A DNA stretch of 64,000 bases from Streptomyces fumanus (GTDB lineage Bacteria > Actinomycetota > Actinomycetes > Streptomycetales > Streptomycetaceae), in contig NZ_BNBI01000007.1 of the NCBI RefSeq assembly GCF_014655295.1, forward strand, positions 1 to 64,000, read 5' to 3'. The notes below the pieces were generated by a model, which had not been told where the DNA came from, did not search any database, and was given only the letters and a program-made list of their open reading frames with translations. Shown here piece after piece: positions 17,774 through 27,045 of the stretch. Position 1 is the first letter of the stretch. Every line of letters begins with the position of its first letter. A program made the position numbers and the translations under genes.

Positions 17774-17825
17774 CCGGCCGACTGACCCCGCCCCCCGGCC
17801 GACCGCCCAACACCGCACCCCGTTA

Positions 17826-17860
17826 CGCAAACGGCTTGCATTTCTTGCGCTACCCTTGCG
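17826..17860. promoter_or_regulatory. CTTGC-repeat operator region before lacI gene
   Basis: Three CTTGC motifs occur at 17835 (CTTGCA), 17844 (CTTGCG) and 17855 (CTTGCG), spaced 9 and 11 bases, with GCAA-ACGGC-TTGC forming a dyad at 17827-17839. CTTGCAG-type repeats are known in Streptomyces amylase and mal promoters as sites of the LacI-family MalR/Reg1. The last repeat ends 4 bases before the ATG and there is no clear ribosome site, so the lacI mRNA may be leaderless. A related CTTGCGG occurs at 18913 upstream of the binding-protein gene. Confidence 0.55.
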
Positions 17861-17863
17861 GCC

Positions 17864-18859
17864 ATGACGCGACGACTTGCTGAGGTGGCGAAGAAGGTCG
17901 GGGTCAGCGAGGCCACGGTCAGCCGGGTGCTCAACAGCAAACCCGGCGTCTCCGAGGCCACCCGGCAGGCGGTGCTCTCCGCCCTGGACGTCCTCGGCTA
18001 CGAGCGCCCCACCCAGTTGCGCGGCGAGCGCGCCCGGCTGGTCGGCCTGGTCCTGCCCGAGCTGCAGAACCCGATCTTCCCGGCGTTCGCCGAGGTCATC
18101 GGCGGGGCGCTGGCCCAGTTGGGTCTCACCCCGGTGCTGTGCACCCAGACCAAGGGCGGCGTCTCCGAGGCCGACTACGTGGATCTGCTGCTCCAGCAGC
18201 AGGTCTCCGGCGTGGTCTTCGCCGGCGGGCTCTACGCCCAGGCCGACGCGCCGCACGGCCACTACGAGCGGCTCGCCGAGCGCAACATCCCGGTGGTGCT
18301 GGTCAACGCGTCCATCGAGCACCTCGGCTTCCCCGGCGTCTCCTGCGACGACGCCGTCGCCGTCGAGCAGGCGTGGCGGCACCTCGCCTCCCTCGGCCAC
18401 GAGCGGATCGGGCTGGTGCTCGGCCCCGGCGACCACCTGCCGTCCCGGCGCAAGCTGGCCGCCGCCCGCTCCCTCGGCGACCTGCCCGACGAGCACGTGG
18501 CCCGCGCCATGTTCTCCATCGAGGGCGGTCACGCGGCGGCCGCCCGGCTGATCGACCGGGGCGTCACCGGCTTCATCTGCGCCAGCGACCCCCTCGCCCT
18601 CGGCGTGGTCCGGGCCGCCCGGCGCAAGGGCCTCGACGTGCCCGGGCGGATCTCGGTCGTCGGCTACGACGACTCCGCGCTGATGAACTGCACCGAACCG
18701 CCGCTGACCACCGTCCGCCAGCCCATCGAGGCCATGGGCCGTGCCGTGGTGGAGCTGCTGAACACGCAGATCGGCGGCGGTTCGGTGGCCGCCGAGGAGC
18801 TGCTGTTCGAGCCCGAGCTGGTGGTCCGCGGCTCCACCGCGCAAGCCCCCCGGCAGTGA
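17864..18859 (+). CDS. LacI-family transcriptional regulator
   Basis: 331 residues. The N-terminal HTH RRLAEVAKKVGVSEATVSRV and hinge helix (VLSALDVLGYERP) precede a periplasmic-binding-protein-like sensor domain (LVGLVLPELQNPIFPAFAEV to SVVGYDDSALMNCTEPPLTT). The gene lies directly upstream of a sugar ABC importer, an alpha-glucosidase and a secreted glucanase in the same direction, and is their likely repressor, released by an oligosaccharide. The ATG has no clear Shine-Dalgarno sequence. Confidence 0.9.
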   Translation: MTRRLAEVAKKVGVSEATVSRVLNSKPGVSEATRQAVLSALDVLGYERPTQLRGERARLVGLVLPELQNPIFPAFAEVIGGALAQLGLTPVLCTQTKGGVSEADYVDLLLQQQVSGVVFAGGLYAQADAPHGHYERLAERNIPVVLVNASIEHLGFPGVSCDDAVAVEQAWRHLASLGHERIGLVLGPGDHLPSRRKLAAARSLGDLPDEHVARAMFSIEGGHAAAARLIDRGVTGFICASDPLALGVVRAARRKGLDVPGRISVVGYDDSALMNCTEPPLTTVRQPIEAMGRAVVELLNTQIGGGSVAAEELLFEPELVVRGSTAQAPRQ

Positions 18860-18980
18860 GGCGTCCCGAAGATCCGCCCGGCTGTCGCATAATTACAGAT
18901 TCTGCGTGACATCTTGCGGACCGGTGGTGCCGGTGCTTGAGTGTGCGGCGCCCACCGCTCCTGTCCCTAAGGGGTCATCG

Positions 18981-20330
18981 ATGTCACGCACCGGGTTCCG
19001 CCGTACCTTCGCCGCGTTGAGCGTCTGCTCGCTCGCCCTGGCCGTCTCCGCCTGCGGGTCGGGCGACGACGGCTCCGCGAGCGGCAAGACCCGCATCACG
19101 GTCAACTGCATGCCGCCCAAGAGCGCCCGCACCGACCGGCAGTTCTTCGAGGCGGACATCGCCGCGTTCGAGAAGGCCAACCCGGACATCGACGTCGTCC
19201 CGCACGACGCCTTCCCCTGCCAGGACCCCAAGACCTTCGACGCCAAGCTCGCCGGCGGGCAGATGGAGGACGTCTTCTACACGTACTTCACCGACGCCCG
19301 GCACGTCGTCGACATCGGCCAGGCGGCCGATCTCACGCCGTACGTCAAGGAGTTGAAGAGCTACGGCACCCTGCAGAAGCAGTTGCGGGACATCTACACC
19401 GTCGACGGCAAGGTCTACGGCATCCCGCGCACCGGCTACTCGATGGGCCTGATCTACAACAGGGCCCTGTTCGAGAAGGCCGGCCTCGACCCGGACGACC
19501 CCCCGGCCACCTGGGACGAGGTCCGCGCGGCCGCCAAGAGGATCGCCGCCCTCGGCGACGGCACCGTGGGATACGCCGACTACAGCGCCCAGAACCAGGG
19601 CGGCTGGCACTTCACCGCCGAGCTGTACTCACGCGGCGGCGAGGTGGTGAGCGCCGACGGCGAGCGGGCCACCGTCGACACCCCCGAGGGCCGCGCCGTC
19701 CTCCAGACCCTGCACGACATGCGCTGGACCGACGACTCCATGGGCAGCAAGCAGCTCCTGGTCATCAACGACGTGCAGCAGATGATGGGTTCGGGCAAGC
19801 TCGGCATGTACCTCGCCGCCCCCGACAACATCCCGATCCTGGTCAAGGAGAAGGGCGGGAACTACAAGGACCTCGCGCTGGCCCCCATGCCCGGTGGCGA
19901 GGCCACCCTCATCGGCGGCGACGGGTACATGGTCAACAAGAAGGCCAGTCCCGAGCAGATCCGCGCCGGACTGAAGTGGCTCGACCACATGTTCCTCACC
20001 CCCGGGGACGGCTTCCTCGGCGACTACGCCCGCGCCAGGAGCAAGGACGCCCCGGTGGGCCTGCCCGAGCCCCGGCTGTTCACCGGCGCCGCCGACGCCG
20101 AGGACCAGCGGGTCAAGAAGGCCAACGCCAATGTCCCGGTGGAGAACTACCGGCCCTTCCTCGACGGCAACCAGAGCCTGGAGATGAAGATCGAGCCGCC
20201 GCACGCCCAGCAGATCTACTCCGTCCTCGACGGCGTCGTCTCCGCCGTCCTCACCAAGGAGGACGCGGACATCGACCGGCTCCTCGAAGACGCCTCCGGG
20301 AAGATCGACAGCATCCTGGCCCGGGGCTGA
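18981..20330 (+). CDS. sugar ABC transporter substrate-binding lipoprotein
   Basis: 449-residue extracellular solute-binding protein, family 1. The N-terminus is a lipoprotein signal with lipobox LAVSAC (Cys25 lipidated). The mature part has TDRQFFEADIAAFEKANPDI, GIPRTGYSMGLIYNRALFEK and an aromatic-rich C-lobe typical of oligosaccharide binders. The ATG follows AAGGGG. The two permease genes follow within 6 bases, so this protein delivers the ligand to them. By genomic context the ligand is probably an alpha-gluco-oligosaccharide. Confidence 0.92.
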   Translation: MSRTGFRRTFAALSVCSLALAVSACGSGDDGSASGKTRITVNCMPPKSARTDRQFFEADIAAFEKANPDIDVVPHDAFPCQDPKTFDAKLAGGQMEDVFYTYFTDARHVVDIGQAADLTPYVKELKSYGTLQKQLRDIYTVDGKVYGIPRTGYSMGLIYNRALFEKAGLDPDDPPATWDEVRAAAKRIAALGDGTVGYADYSAQNQGGWHFTAELYSRGGEVVSADGERATVDTPEGRAVLQTLHDMRWTDDSMGSKQLLVINDVQQMMGSGKLGMYLAAPDNIPILVKEKGGNYKDLALAPMPGGEATLIGGDGYMVNKKASPEQIRAGLKWLDHMFLTPGDGFLGDYARARSKDAPVGLPEPRLFTGAADAEDQRVKKANANVPVENYRPFLDGNQSLEMKIEPPHAQQIYSVLDGVVSAVLTKEDADIDRLLEDASGKIDSILARG

Positions 20331-20336
20331 CCGGCG

Positions 20337-21290
20337 ATGAAGACGGCTGAACGACGCCCGGCCGAGGCCGTCGAGGTCCGTCCGGTGCGGACGCCGCCCC
20401 CGAGACCGCACCCGTGGCGGCGCCGCCTCGCCGACCAGGGCCGCGCCTACGCCTTCCTGCTCGGCGGAGTGCTCTGCTTCGCGCTGTTCTCCTGGTACCC
20501 GGCGATCCGCGCGGTGGTCATCGCCTTCCAGAAGTACACCCCGGGCGCGGAGGCCGAGTGGGTCGGCACCGCCAACTTCACCCGCATCCTGCACGACCCG
20601 GAGTTCGCCGACGCCTGGCGCAACACCCTCACCTTCACCGTGCTGGCGCTGCTCATCGGCTTCGCGGTCCCCTTCGTCCTCGCCCTGGTCCTCAACGAAC
20701 TGCGGCACGCCAAGGCGTTCTTCCGGGTCGTGGTCTACCTGCCGGTGATGATCCCGCCGGTGGTCAGCGCCCTGCTGTGGAAGTGGTTCTACGACCCCGG
20801 CGCCGGCCTCGCCAACGAGGCGCTGCGCTTCCTGCACCTGCCCACCTCGAACTGGTCCAACGGCGCCGACACCGCACTGGTCTCCCTGGTCCTCGTCGCC
20901 ACCTGGGCCAACATGGGCGGCACCGTCCTGATCTACCTCGCCGCCCTCCAGTCCGTCCCCGGCGAGCTGTACGAGGCCGCCGAACTGGACGGCGCGAGTC
21001 TGCTCCAGCGCGTCCGGCACGTCACGGTCCCGGCGACCCGGTTCGTGATCCTGATGCTGATGCTCCTCCAGATCATCGCGACGATGCAGGTCTTCACCGA
21101 GCCGTTCGTCATCACCGGCGGCGGCCCGGAGAACGCCACCGTCACCGTCCTGTACCTGATCTACAAGTACGCCTTCCTCTACAACGACTTCGGCGGCGCC
21201 TGCGCGCTGAGCGTCATGCTCCTGCTGCTGCTCGGCGCGTTCTCCGCCGCCTACCTCCGGCTCACCCGCTCCGACGGGGAGGACGCATGA
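20337..21290 (+). CDS. sugar ABC transporter permease (MalF type)
   Basis: 317 residues with about six membrane helices, the first near AYAFLLGGVLCFALFSWYP. The inner-membrane loop that meets the ATPase contains ELYEAAELDGASLLQRVRHV, matching the EAA motif. The stop overlaps the next permease start (ATGA). With its partner it forms the channel of the importer. No ATPase gene is nearby; in Streptomyces the shared MsiK ATPase usually energises such transporters. Confidence 0.92.
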   Translation: MKTAERRPAEAVEVRPVRTPPPRPHPWRRRLADQGRAYAFLLGGVLCFALFSWYPAIRAVVIAFQKYTPGAEAEWVGTANFTRILHDPEFADAWRNTLTFTVLALLIGFAVPFVLALVLNELRHAKAFFRVVVYLPVMIPPVVSALLWKWFYDPGAGLANEALRFLHLPTSNWSNGADTALVSLVLVATWANMGGTVLIYLAALQSVPGELYEAAELDGASLLQRVRHVTVPATRFVILMLMLLQIIATMQVFTEPFVITGGGPENATVTVLYLIYKYAFLYNDFGGACALSVMLLLLLGAFSAAYLRLTRSDGEDA

Positions 21291-22150
21291 GTGCCACCCG
21301 TACCCTGGTGTCCCCGGCCGTCCTGGCCCGGCCGCGCGGAAAGGCCGTCTACTGGGCCGTGTTCACCGGTGTGGTCCTGCTGTTCGCGCTCGCCTTCCTC
21401 TTCCCCGTGTACTGGATGGTCACCGGCGCGATGAAGTCCCCGGACGAGGTGGCCCGCACCCCGCCCACCGTCGTCCCCGAGCGGTGGCACACCAGCGGGT
21501 TCACCGACGCCTGGGAGCTGATGCGGCTGCCGGTCCACCTGGGGAACACGGTGGTGCAGGCGGCCGGCGCCTGGCTGTGCCAGCTCGTGCTGTGCACGGC
21601 CGCCGCGTACGCCCTGTCCAAGCTGCGGCCGGCCTTCGGCAAGGTGATCCTCGGCGGCATCCTGGCCACGCTGATGGTCCCCGCCCAGGCCCTGGTGGTG
21701 CCGAAGTACCTGACCGTCGCCGACCTGGGGCTGCTCAACGACCCGCTCGCGATCTGGCTGCCGGCCGTCGCCAACGCCTTCAACCTGTACCTGCTCAAGC
21801 GGTTCTTCGACCAGATCCCCCGGGACGTGCTGGAGGCCGCCGCGATCGACGGCGCCGGGAGGCTGCGGGTGCTGTGGTCGATCGTGCTGCCCCTGTCCCG
21901 TCCGGTGCTGGGCGTGGTGTCGATCTTCGCGCTGGTCGCGGTCTGGCAGGACTTCCTGTGGCCGCTGATGGTCTTCTCCGACACCGACCGGCAGCCGATC
22001 AGCGTGGCGCTGGTGCAGTTGTCGCAGAACATCCCGCTGACCGTGCTCGTCGCCGCGATGGTGATCGCCAGCATCCCCATGGTCGCGCTGTTCCTGGTCT
22101 TCCAGCGGCACATCATCGCCGGCATCAGCGCGGGCGGCACCAAGGGCTGA
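21287..22150 (+). CDS. sugar ABC transporter permease (MalG type)
   Basis: 287 residues, six predicted membrane helices, first at VFTGVVLLFALAFLFPVYWM. The EAA loop reads DVLEAAAIDGAGRLRVLWSI. The ATG at 21287 overlaps the upstream permease stop, indicating coupled translation. It pairs with the MalF-type subunit. An 80-base gap separates it from the GH13 gene, probably still one transcript. Confidence 0.92.
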   Translation: MSATRTLVSPAVLARPRGKAVYWAVFTGVVLLFALAFLFPVYWMVTGAMKSPDEVARTPPTVVPERWHTSGFTDAWELMRLPVHLGNTVVQAAGAWLCQLVLCTAAAYALSKLRPAFGKVILGGILATLMVPAQALVVPKYLTVADLGLLNDPLAIWLPAVANAFNLYLLKRFFDQIPRDVLEAAAIDGAGRLRVLWSIVLPLSRPVLGVVSIFALVAVWQDFLWPLMVFSDTDRQPISVALVQLSQNIPLTVLVAAMVIASIPMVALFLVFQRHIIAGISAGGTKG

Positions 22151-22230
22151 CGCCCACCCCCCGCGCGCACCTCCCCGCGCGGCAACGCCCCTCCCGAGAA
22201 GCGCCCCCGCCGAGAAGAAAGGCACCCACC

Positions 22231-23817
22231 GTGGGACAGCCCACCCCTGCCCGGTCCGCCGACTGGTGGCGCTCCGGCGTCATCTACCAGGTGTACGTCC
22301 GCAGCTTCGCGGACGGCGACGGCGACGGCACCGGCGACCTCGCGGGCGTCCGGGCGAAACTGCCCTACCTCGCCGCACTCGGCGTCGACGCCCTCTGGTT
22401 CACCCCCTGGTACCTCTCCCCGATGAAGGACGGCGGGTACGACGTCGCCGACTACCGGGCCGTCGACCCCGCCTTCGGCACCCTCGCCGAGGCCGAGAAA
22501 CTCATCGCCGAGGCCCGCGAACTGGGCATCCGCACCATCGTCGACATCGTCCCCAACCACGTCTCCGACCAGCACCCCTGGTTCCGCGCCGCCCTCGCCG
22601 GAGGTCCCGAGCGGGAGCTGTTCCACTTCCGCCCCGGACGCGGCCCGCACGGCGAACTCCCGCCCAACGACTGGCGCTCGGAGTTCGGCGGCCCCGCCTG
22701 GACCCGGCTGCCCGACGGCGACTGGTACCTGCACCTGTTCGCCCCCGAGCAGCCCGACCTCAACTGGGAGCACCCGGCCGTCCGCCAGGAACACGAGGAC
22801 ATCCTGCGCTTCTGGTTCGAGCGCGGGGTGGCCGGCGTCCGCATCGACTCCGCCGCCCTGCTGGTCAAGGACCCCGCGCTGCCGGACTTCACCGAGGGCG
22901 TCGACCCGCACCCCTACGTCGACCGCGACGAACTCCACGACGTGTACCGCTCCTGGCGGGCCGTCGCCGACGAGTACGGGGGGATCTTCGTCGGAGAGGT
23001 GTGGCTGCCCGACACCGAGCGCTTCGCCCGCTACCTCCGCCCGGACGAACTGCACACCGCCTTCAACTTCTCCTTCATGACCTGCCCCTGGGACGCGGAC
23101 GGGCTGCGCGCCGCCATCGACACCACGCTCGCCGAACACGCCCCCGTGGGAGCCCCCGCCACCTGGGTGCTCTGCAACCACGACGTCACCCGCACGGTGA
23201 CCCGGTACGGGCGGGCCGACACCGGCTTCGACTTCGCCACGAAGACCTTCGGCGTACCCAGCGATCCCGCCCTCGGCACCCGGCGGGCGCGGGCCGCCGC
23301 GCTGCTCTCCCTCGCGCTGCCCGGCGCGGTCTACGTCTACCAGGGCGAGGAACTCGGGCTGCCCGAGGCCGACATACCCCTCGACCGGATCGAGGACCCG
23401 ATGCACGCCCGGTCCGGCGGGGTCGACCCCGGGCGGGACGGCTGCCGGGTGCCGCTGCCGTGGGCGGCGGACGAGCCGTACGCGGGGTTCGGATCCCGGA
23501 CGGAGCCGTGGCTGCCGCAGCCCGCCGGGTGGGGCGCGTACGCGGCCGACCTCCAGGCGGCCGACCCCGGGTCGATGCTCGCCCTGTACCGCGCGGCGAT
23601 CCGGCTGCGGTCGGTCTTCGGGGACGGGCCGTTGTCGTGGCTGCCGGCTCCCGACGGGGTGCTCGCGTTCGACCGGGGTGGGGTGGCCGTGGTGGTGAAC
23701 CTTTCCGGCGAATCCGTGTCGCTTCCGTCGTACCGCCGGGTGCTCTTGAGCAGTGTGCCGCTCGACTCGGACGGGCGGTTGCCGTCGGATGCGGCGGTGT
23801 GGTTGCGGCGGTCGTGA
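22231..23817 (+). CDS. GH13 alpha-glucosidase
   Basis: Cytoplasmic (no signal peptide) 528-residue GH13 enzyme of the oligo-1,6-glucosidase/alpha-glucosidase group. All four family regions are seen: DIVPNH, GVRIDSAAL (nucleophile D206), FVGEVW (acid/base E256), and VLCNHD (D318). Start GTG 22231 follows AAAGG; upstream read-through is GC-rich spacer. It should hydrolyse the oligosaccharides brought in by the adjoining importer to glucose. Linkage preference cannot be read from sequence; the neighbouring secreted alpha-1,3-glucanase suggests nigero-oligosaccharides. Confidence 0.9.
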   Translation: MGQPTPARSADWWRSGVIYQVYVRSFADGDGDGTGDLAGVRAKLPYLAALGVDALWFTPWYLSPMKDGGYDVADYRAVDPAFGTLAEAEKLIAEARELGIRTIVDIVPNHVSDQHPWFRAALAGGPERELFHFRPGRGPHGELPPNDWRSEFGGPAWTRLPDGDWYLHLFAPEQPDLNWEHPAVRQEHEDILRFWFERGVAGVRIDSAALLVKDPALPDFTEGVDPHPYVDRDELHDVYRSWRAVADEYGGIFVGEVWLPDTERFARYLRPDELHTAFNFSFMTCPWDADGLRAAIDTTLAEHAPVGAPATWVLCNHDVTRTVTRYGRADTGFDFATKTFGVPSDPALGTRRARAAALLSLALPGAVYVYQGEELGLPEADIPLDRIEDPMHARSGGVDPGRDGCRVPLPWAADEPYAGFGSRTEPWLPQPAGWGAYAADLQAADPGSMLALYRAAIRLRSVFGDGPLSWLPAPDGVLAFDRGGVAVVVNLSGESVSLPSYRRVLLSSVPLDSDGRLPSDAAVWLRRS

Positions 23818-23830
23818 GTCCGCGGGTGCG

Positions 23831-23887
23831 TTGTGGTTGATCGCGCCCGCGCGGCGGAGCCGCACATCGACACAGCCCCGCGCCCCT
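23831..23887. repeat. dispersed Streptomyces intergenic repeat (REP-like)
   Basis: The stretch beginning TTGTGGTTGATCGCGCCCGC and ending CAGCCCCGCGCCCCT is one I recognise as a short repeat scattered between genes in many Streptomyces genomes. It contains the internal stem GCGGC-GGA-GCCGC and lies between the GH13 stop and the GH87 start. It may act as a terminator or mRNA stabiliser. Confidence 0.7.
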
Positions 23888-23931
23888 GGAGGGGGCGCGC
23901 ATCCCTGACCCCCACTTGAAGGGAACCGAAC

Positions 23932-26085
23932 ATGTCACTCGCCAGATCCGCTCAGCTCGTCTCGGTCGTCGCGCTCGCCGCCGGCGGCCTCGTCGCGCTC
24001 TCTCCCGGCCCCGCACACGCTGCCGCCGGAGCCACCCTCCCCTTCACCTCCGTCGAGGCGGAAGCCGCCGTCACCAGCGGTACGAAGATCGGGCCCGACT
24101 ACACGCAGGGCACCCTCGCCTCGGAGGCGTCGGGGCGGCAGGCCGTGCGGCTCGGGGCCGGGCAGCGGGTGGAGTTCACCGTGCCCCGGACCGCCGACGC
24201 CGTGACCGTCGCCTACAGCGTCCCCGACGGGCAGTCCGGCGCGATGAACGTCTACGTCAACGGGGAGAAGCTCGCCCGGACCCTCCCCGTCACCTCCAAG
24301 TACTCCTACGTCGACACCCCGTGGATCACCGGCTCCAGGACCCACCACCTGTACGACAACGCCCGGCTGCTGCTCGGGCAGACCGCGCAGCCCGGGGACA
24401 AGGTCGCCTTCGAGGCGGTGAACACGCAGGTCACCGTGGATGTCGCCGACTTCGAGCAGGCCGGGGCTGCGGCTAGCAGGCCCGCCGGTTCGGTCTCCGT
24501 CACCGACAAGGGCGCCGACCCCACCGGGCAGGGCGACTCTACGCAGGCGTTCCGGGAGGCCATCGCCGCCGCGCGGGGCGGCACGGTGTGGATACCGCCG
24601 GGGGAGTACCGGGTCACCTCGTCCCTCAGCGGCGTGGAGAACGTGACCCTCCAGGGCGCCGGGGCCTGGCACTCGGTGGTCCGCGCCTCCCGCTTCATCG
24701 ACCAGTCGAACTCCGCGGGCCAAGTCCGCATCAGGGACTTCGCGGTGATCGGCGAGGTCACCGAGCGCGTCGACTCCAGCCCCGACAACTTCGTCAACGG
24801 CTCCCTCGGGCCCAACTCGTCCGTCTCCGGGATGTGGCTCCAGCACCTCAAGGTCGGCCTGTGGCTCACCGGCACCAACGACAACCTGGTCGTCGAGAAC
24901 AACCGCATCCTCGACACCACCGCCGACGGCCTCAACCTCAACGGCAACGCCCGGGGCGTGAAGGTCCGCAACAACTTCCTGCGCAACCAGGGCGACGACG
25001 CGCTCGCCATGTGGTCGCTGAACGCGCCGGACGTGAACAGCAGCTTCGAGAACAACACCGTCAGCCAGCCCAACCTGGCCAACGGCATCGCCGTCTACGG
25101 CGGCACCGACATCACCGTCCGCGGCAACCTGGTCGCCGACACCAACGCGCTCGGCAGCGGCATCGCCATCTCCAACCAGAAGTTCCTCGACCCCTTCCAC
25201 CCGCTGGCCGGCACCATCACCGTCGACGGCAACACCCTGGTCCGCACCGGTGCGATGAACCCCAACTGGAACCACCCGATGGGCGCGCTGCGCGTCGACT
25301 CCTACGACAGCGCCATCGAGGCCCAGGTGCGGATCACCGGCACCACGATCACCGACAGCCCGTACAGCGCCTTCGAGTTCGTCTCCGGCAGCGGGCGCGG
25401 CTTCGCGGCGAAGAACACCACCGTCGACGGCGCCACCGTGAACCGGACCGGCACGGTCGTCGTGCAGGCCGAGGCGCCGGGCGCCGCCACCTTCCGCAAC
25501 GTGACCGCCACCGGGGTCGGCGCCGCCGGCGTCTACAACTGCCCCTTCCCGGCGGGCTCGGGCACCTTCACGCTCACCGACGGCGGCGGCAACTCGGGCT
25601 GGAGCAGCACCTGGTCGGACTGCTCGACCTGGCCGCGCCCGGGGCAGGGCGACCCCGGCCCCGACCCCACCCGCAACCTGGCCAGGGGCCGTGCCGCCAC
25701 CGCCACCGGCTCGCAGGACGTCTACACGCCCGGCAAGGCCGTCGACGGCGACGCCCACACCTACTGGGAGTCGGCCAACAACGCCTTCCCGCAGTCCCTC
25801 ACCATCGACCTCGGCGGCACCGAGCCGGTACGGCGGCTGGTGCTGAAGCTGCCGCCGCAGGCCGCCTGGGGCGCCCGTACCCAGACGCTGTCGGTGCAGG
25901 GCAGCACCGACGGCTCGGCGTACTCCACGCTCGTCGCGTCGAAGGAGTACCGCTTCGACCCGGCCACCGGCAACACGGTGACCGTCCCGGTGACCGGCAG
26001 CCTCCGCTACCTGCGCCTGCACGTCACCGGCAACACCGGCTGGCCGGCCGCCCAGTTCAGCGAGGTGGAGGCGTACCTGTCCTGA
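23932..26085 (+). CDS. secreted alpha-1,3-glucanase (mutanase), GH87-like, with CBM35 and F5/8C modules
   Basis: 717-residue exported glycosidase. Residues 1-31 are a signal peptide ending PAHAAA. Residues about 40-175 form a CBM35-like module; about 185-565 a right-handed beta-helix (TDKGADPTGQGDSTQAFREA, repeated N-rich coils); about 582-717 a discoidin/F5-8C module (NLARGRAATATGSQDVY). Within the helix, D332 in TTADGLNLNG and D355-D356 in NQGDDALAMWS match the Asp triad of GH87 mutanases. The ATG follows AAGGGAACC. Next to an oligosaccharide importer and alpha-glucosidase, it likely supplies their substrate from alpha-1,3-glucan. GH28/pectate-lyase-like folds are the alternative. Confidence 0.8.
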   Translation: MSLARSAQLVSVVALAAGGLVALSPGPAHAAAGATLPFTSVEAEAAVTSGTKIGPDYTQGTLASEASGRQAVRLGAGQRVEFTVPRTADAVTVAYSVPDGQSGAMNVYVNGEKLARTLPVTSKYSYVDTPWITGSRTHHLYDNARLLLGQTAQPGDKVAFEAVNTQVTVDVADFEQAGAAASRPAGSVSVTDKGADPTGQGDSTQAFREAIAAARGGTVWIPPGEYRVTSSLSGVENVTLQGAGAWHSVVRASRFIDQSNSAGQVRIRDFAVIGEVTERVDSSPDNFVNGSLGPNSSVSGMWLQHLKVGLWLTGTNDNLVVENNRILDTTADGLNLNGNARGVKVRNNFLRNQGDDALAMWSLNAPDVNSSFENNTVSQPNLANGIAVYGGTDITVRGNLVADTNALGSGIAISNQKFLDPFHPLAGTITVDGNTLVRTGAMNPNWNHPMGALRVDSYDSAIEAQVRITGTTITDSPYSAFEFVSGSGRGFAAKNTTVDGATVNRTGTVVVQAEAPGAATFRNVTATGVGAAGVYNCPFPAGSGTFTLTDGGGNSGWSSTWSDCSTWPRPGQGDPGPDPTRNLARGRAATATGSQDVYTPGKAVDGDAHTYWESANNAFPQSLTIDLGGTEPVRRLVLKLPPQAAWGARTQTLSVQGSTDGSAYSTLVASKEYRFDPATGNTVTVPVTGSLRYLRLHVTGNTGWPAAQFSEVEAYLS

Positions 26086-26109
26086 CCGCCTGCGCGACGG
26101 TGCCGGGGG

Positions 26110-27045
26110 TCACAGATCCAGTACGAGCCGTTTCCCCCGGCACCGGGACACGCAGATCAGCATGGTCTCCCCGGCCGCCCGCTCCTCCTCGGTGAGCACC
26201 GAGTCCCGGTGGTCGGGGACGCCCTCGACGACCTCGGTCTCGCAGGTCCCGCAGGTGCCCTCGGTGCAGGAGTACAGCACCTCGGCCCCGGCGGCGCGGA
26301 CCGCGTCGAGGACGGAGACCCGCGGCGGCACGGTGACGCTGCGGCCGCTGCGGGCGAGGACGACCTCGAACTCCGCGTCCTCGCCCGCCGGCCGCTCCTC
26401 GGGCCGGAACCGCTCCGTGCGCAGCACCTCCGGCGGGCACCGCTCCTCCACCGCGTCCAGCAGCGGCCCGGGGCCGCAGCAGTAGACGAGGGTGTCCGGC
26501 GGCAGGCGGTCGAGGACGGCGGCGAGGTCGAGGAGCCCGGTCTCGTCCTCGGGGGCGAGCGTGACCCGGTCGCCGTAGGCCGCCAGTTCCCCGGTGAACG
26601 CCATGGAGGCGCGGCTGCGCCCGCCGTACAGCAGGGTCCACTCGGCGCCCGCGGCCTCGGCGGCGGCCAGCATCGGCAGGATCGGGGTGATGCCGATGCC
26701 GCCGGCCACGAACCGGTAGCGCGGGGCGGGTTCCAGCGGGAAGTGGTTGCGCGGCCCGCGCACCCGCACTTCGGCGCCCGGCGCCAGCTTCTCGTGCACG
26801 TACGCCGAGCCGCCCCGCCCGGCCGGTTCGCGCAGCACCGCGACCCGCCACACCTCGCGGTCGGCGGGGTCGCCGCACAGGGAGAACTGCCGCTCCAGGC
26901 CCGGCGCGAGCAGCAGGTCGAGGTGGGCGCCGGGCGTCCACTCGGGCAGCGGCTCACCGAGCGGGTGGCGCAGGGTCAGCACCCGCACACCGTCGGCGGC
27001 CGGGCGGGCGTCCGCGACGACGAGTCCGGCTTCGTACGGGGTCAT
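26110..27045 (-). CDS. PDR/VanB-type ferredoxin reductase for the Rieske oxygenase
   Basis: 311-residue electron-transfer protein with three domains: FMN-binding beta-barrel (about 5-100), NAD-binding domain (FVAGGIGITPILPML at about 110), and C-terminal plant-type 2Fe-2S ferredoxin with CTEGTCGTCETEV and a later Cys in MLICVSRC. It passes electrons from NAD(P)H to the Rieske oxygenase encoded upstream. I use ATG 27045, with GAGGAAA upstream, which also overlaps the stop of the 55-residue ORF as ATGA. Substrate is unknown; VanB of vanillate demethylase is the nearest textbook relative. Confidence 0.9.
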   Translation of the reverse strand: MTPYEAGLVVADARPAADGVRVLTLRHPLGEPLPEWTPGAHLDLLLAPGLERQFSLCGDPADREVWRVAVLREPAGRGGSAYVHEKLAPGAEVRVRGPRNHFPLEPAPRYRFVAGGIGITPILPMLAAAEAAGAEWTLLYGGRSRASMAFTGELAAYGDRVTLAPEDETGLLDLAAVLDRLPPDTLVYCCGPGPLLDAVEERCPPEVLRTERFRPEERPAGEDAEFEVVLARSGRSVTVPPRVSVLDAVRAAGAEVLYSCTEGTCGTCETEVVEGVPDHRDSVLTEEERAAGETMLICVSRCRGKRLVLDL

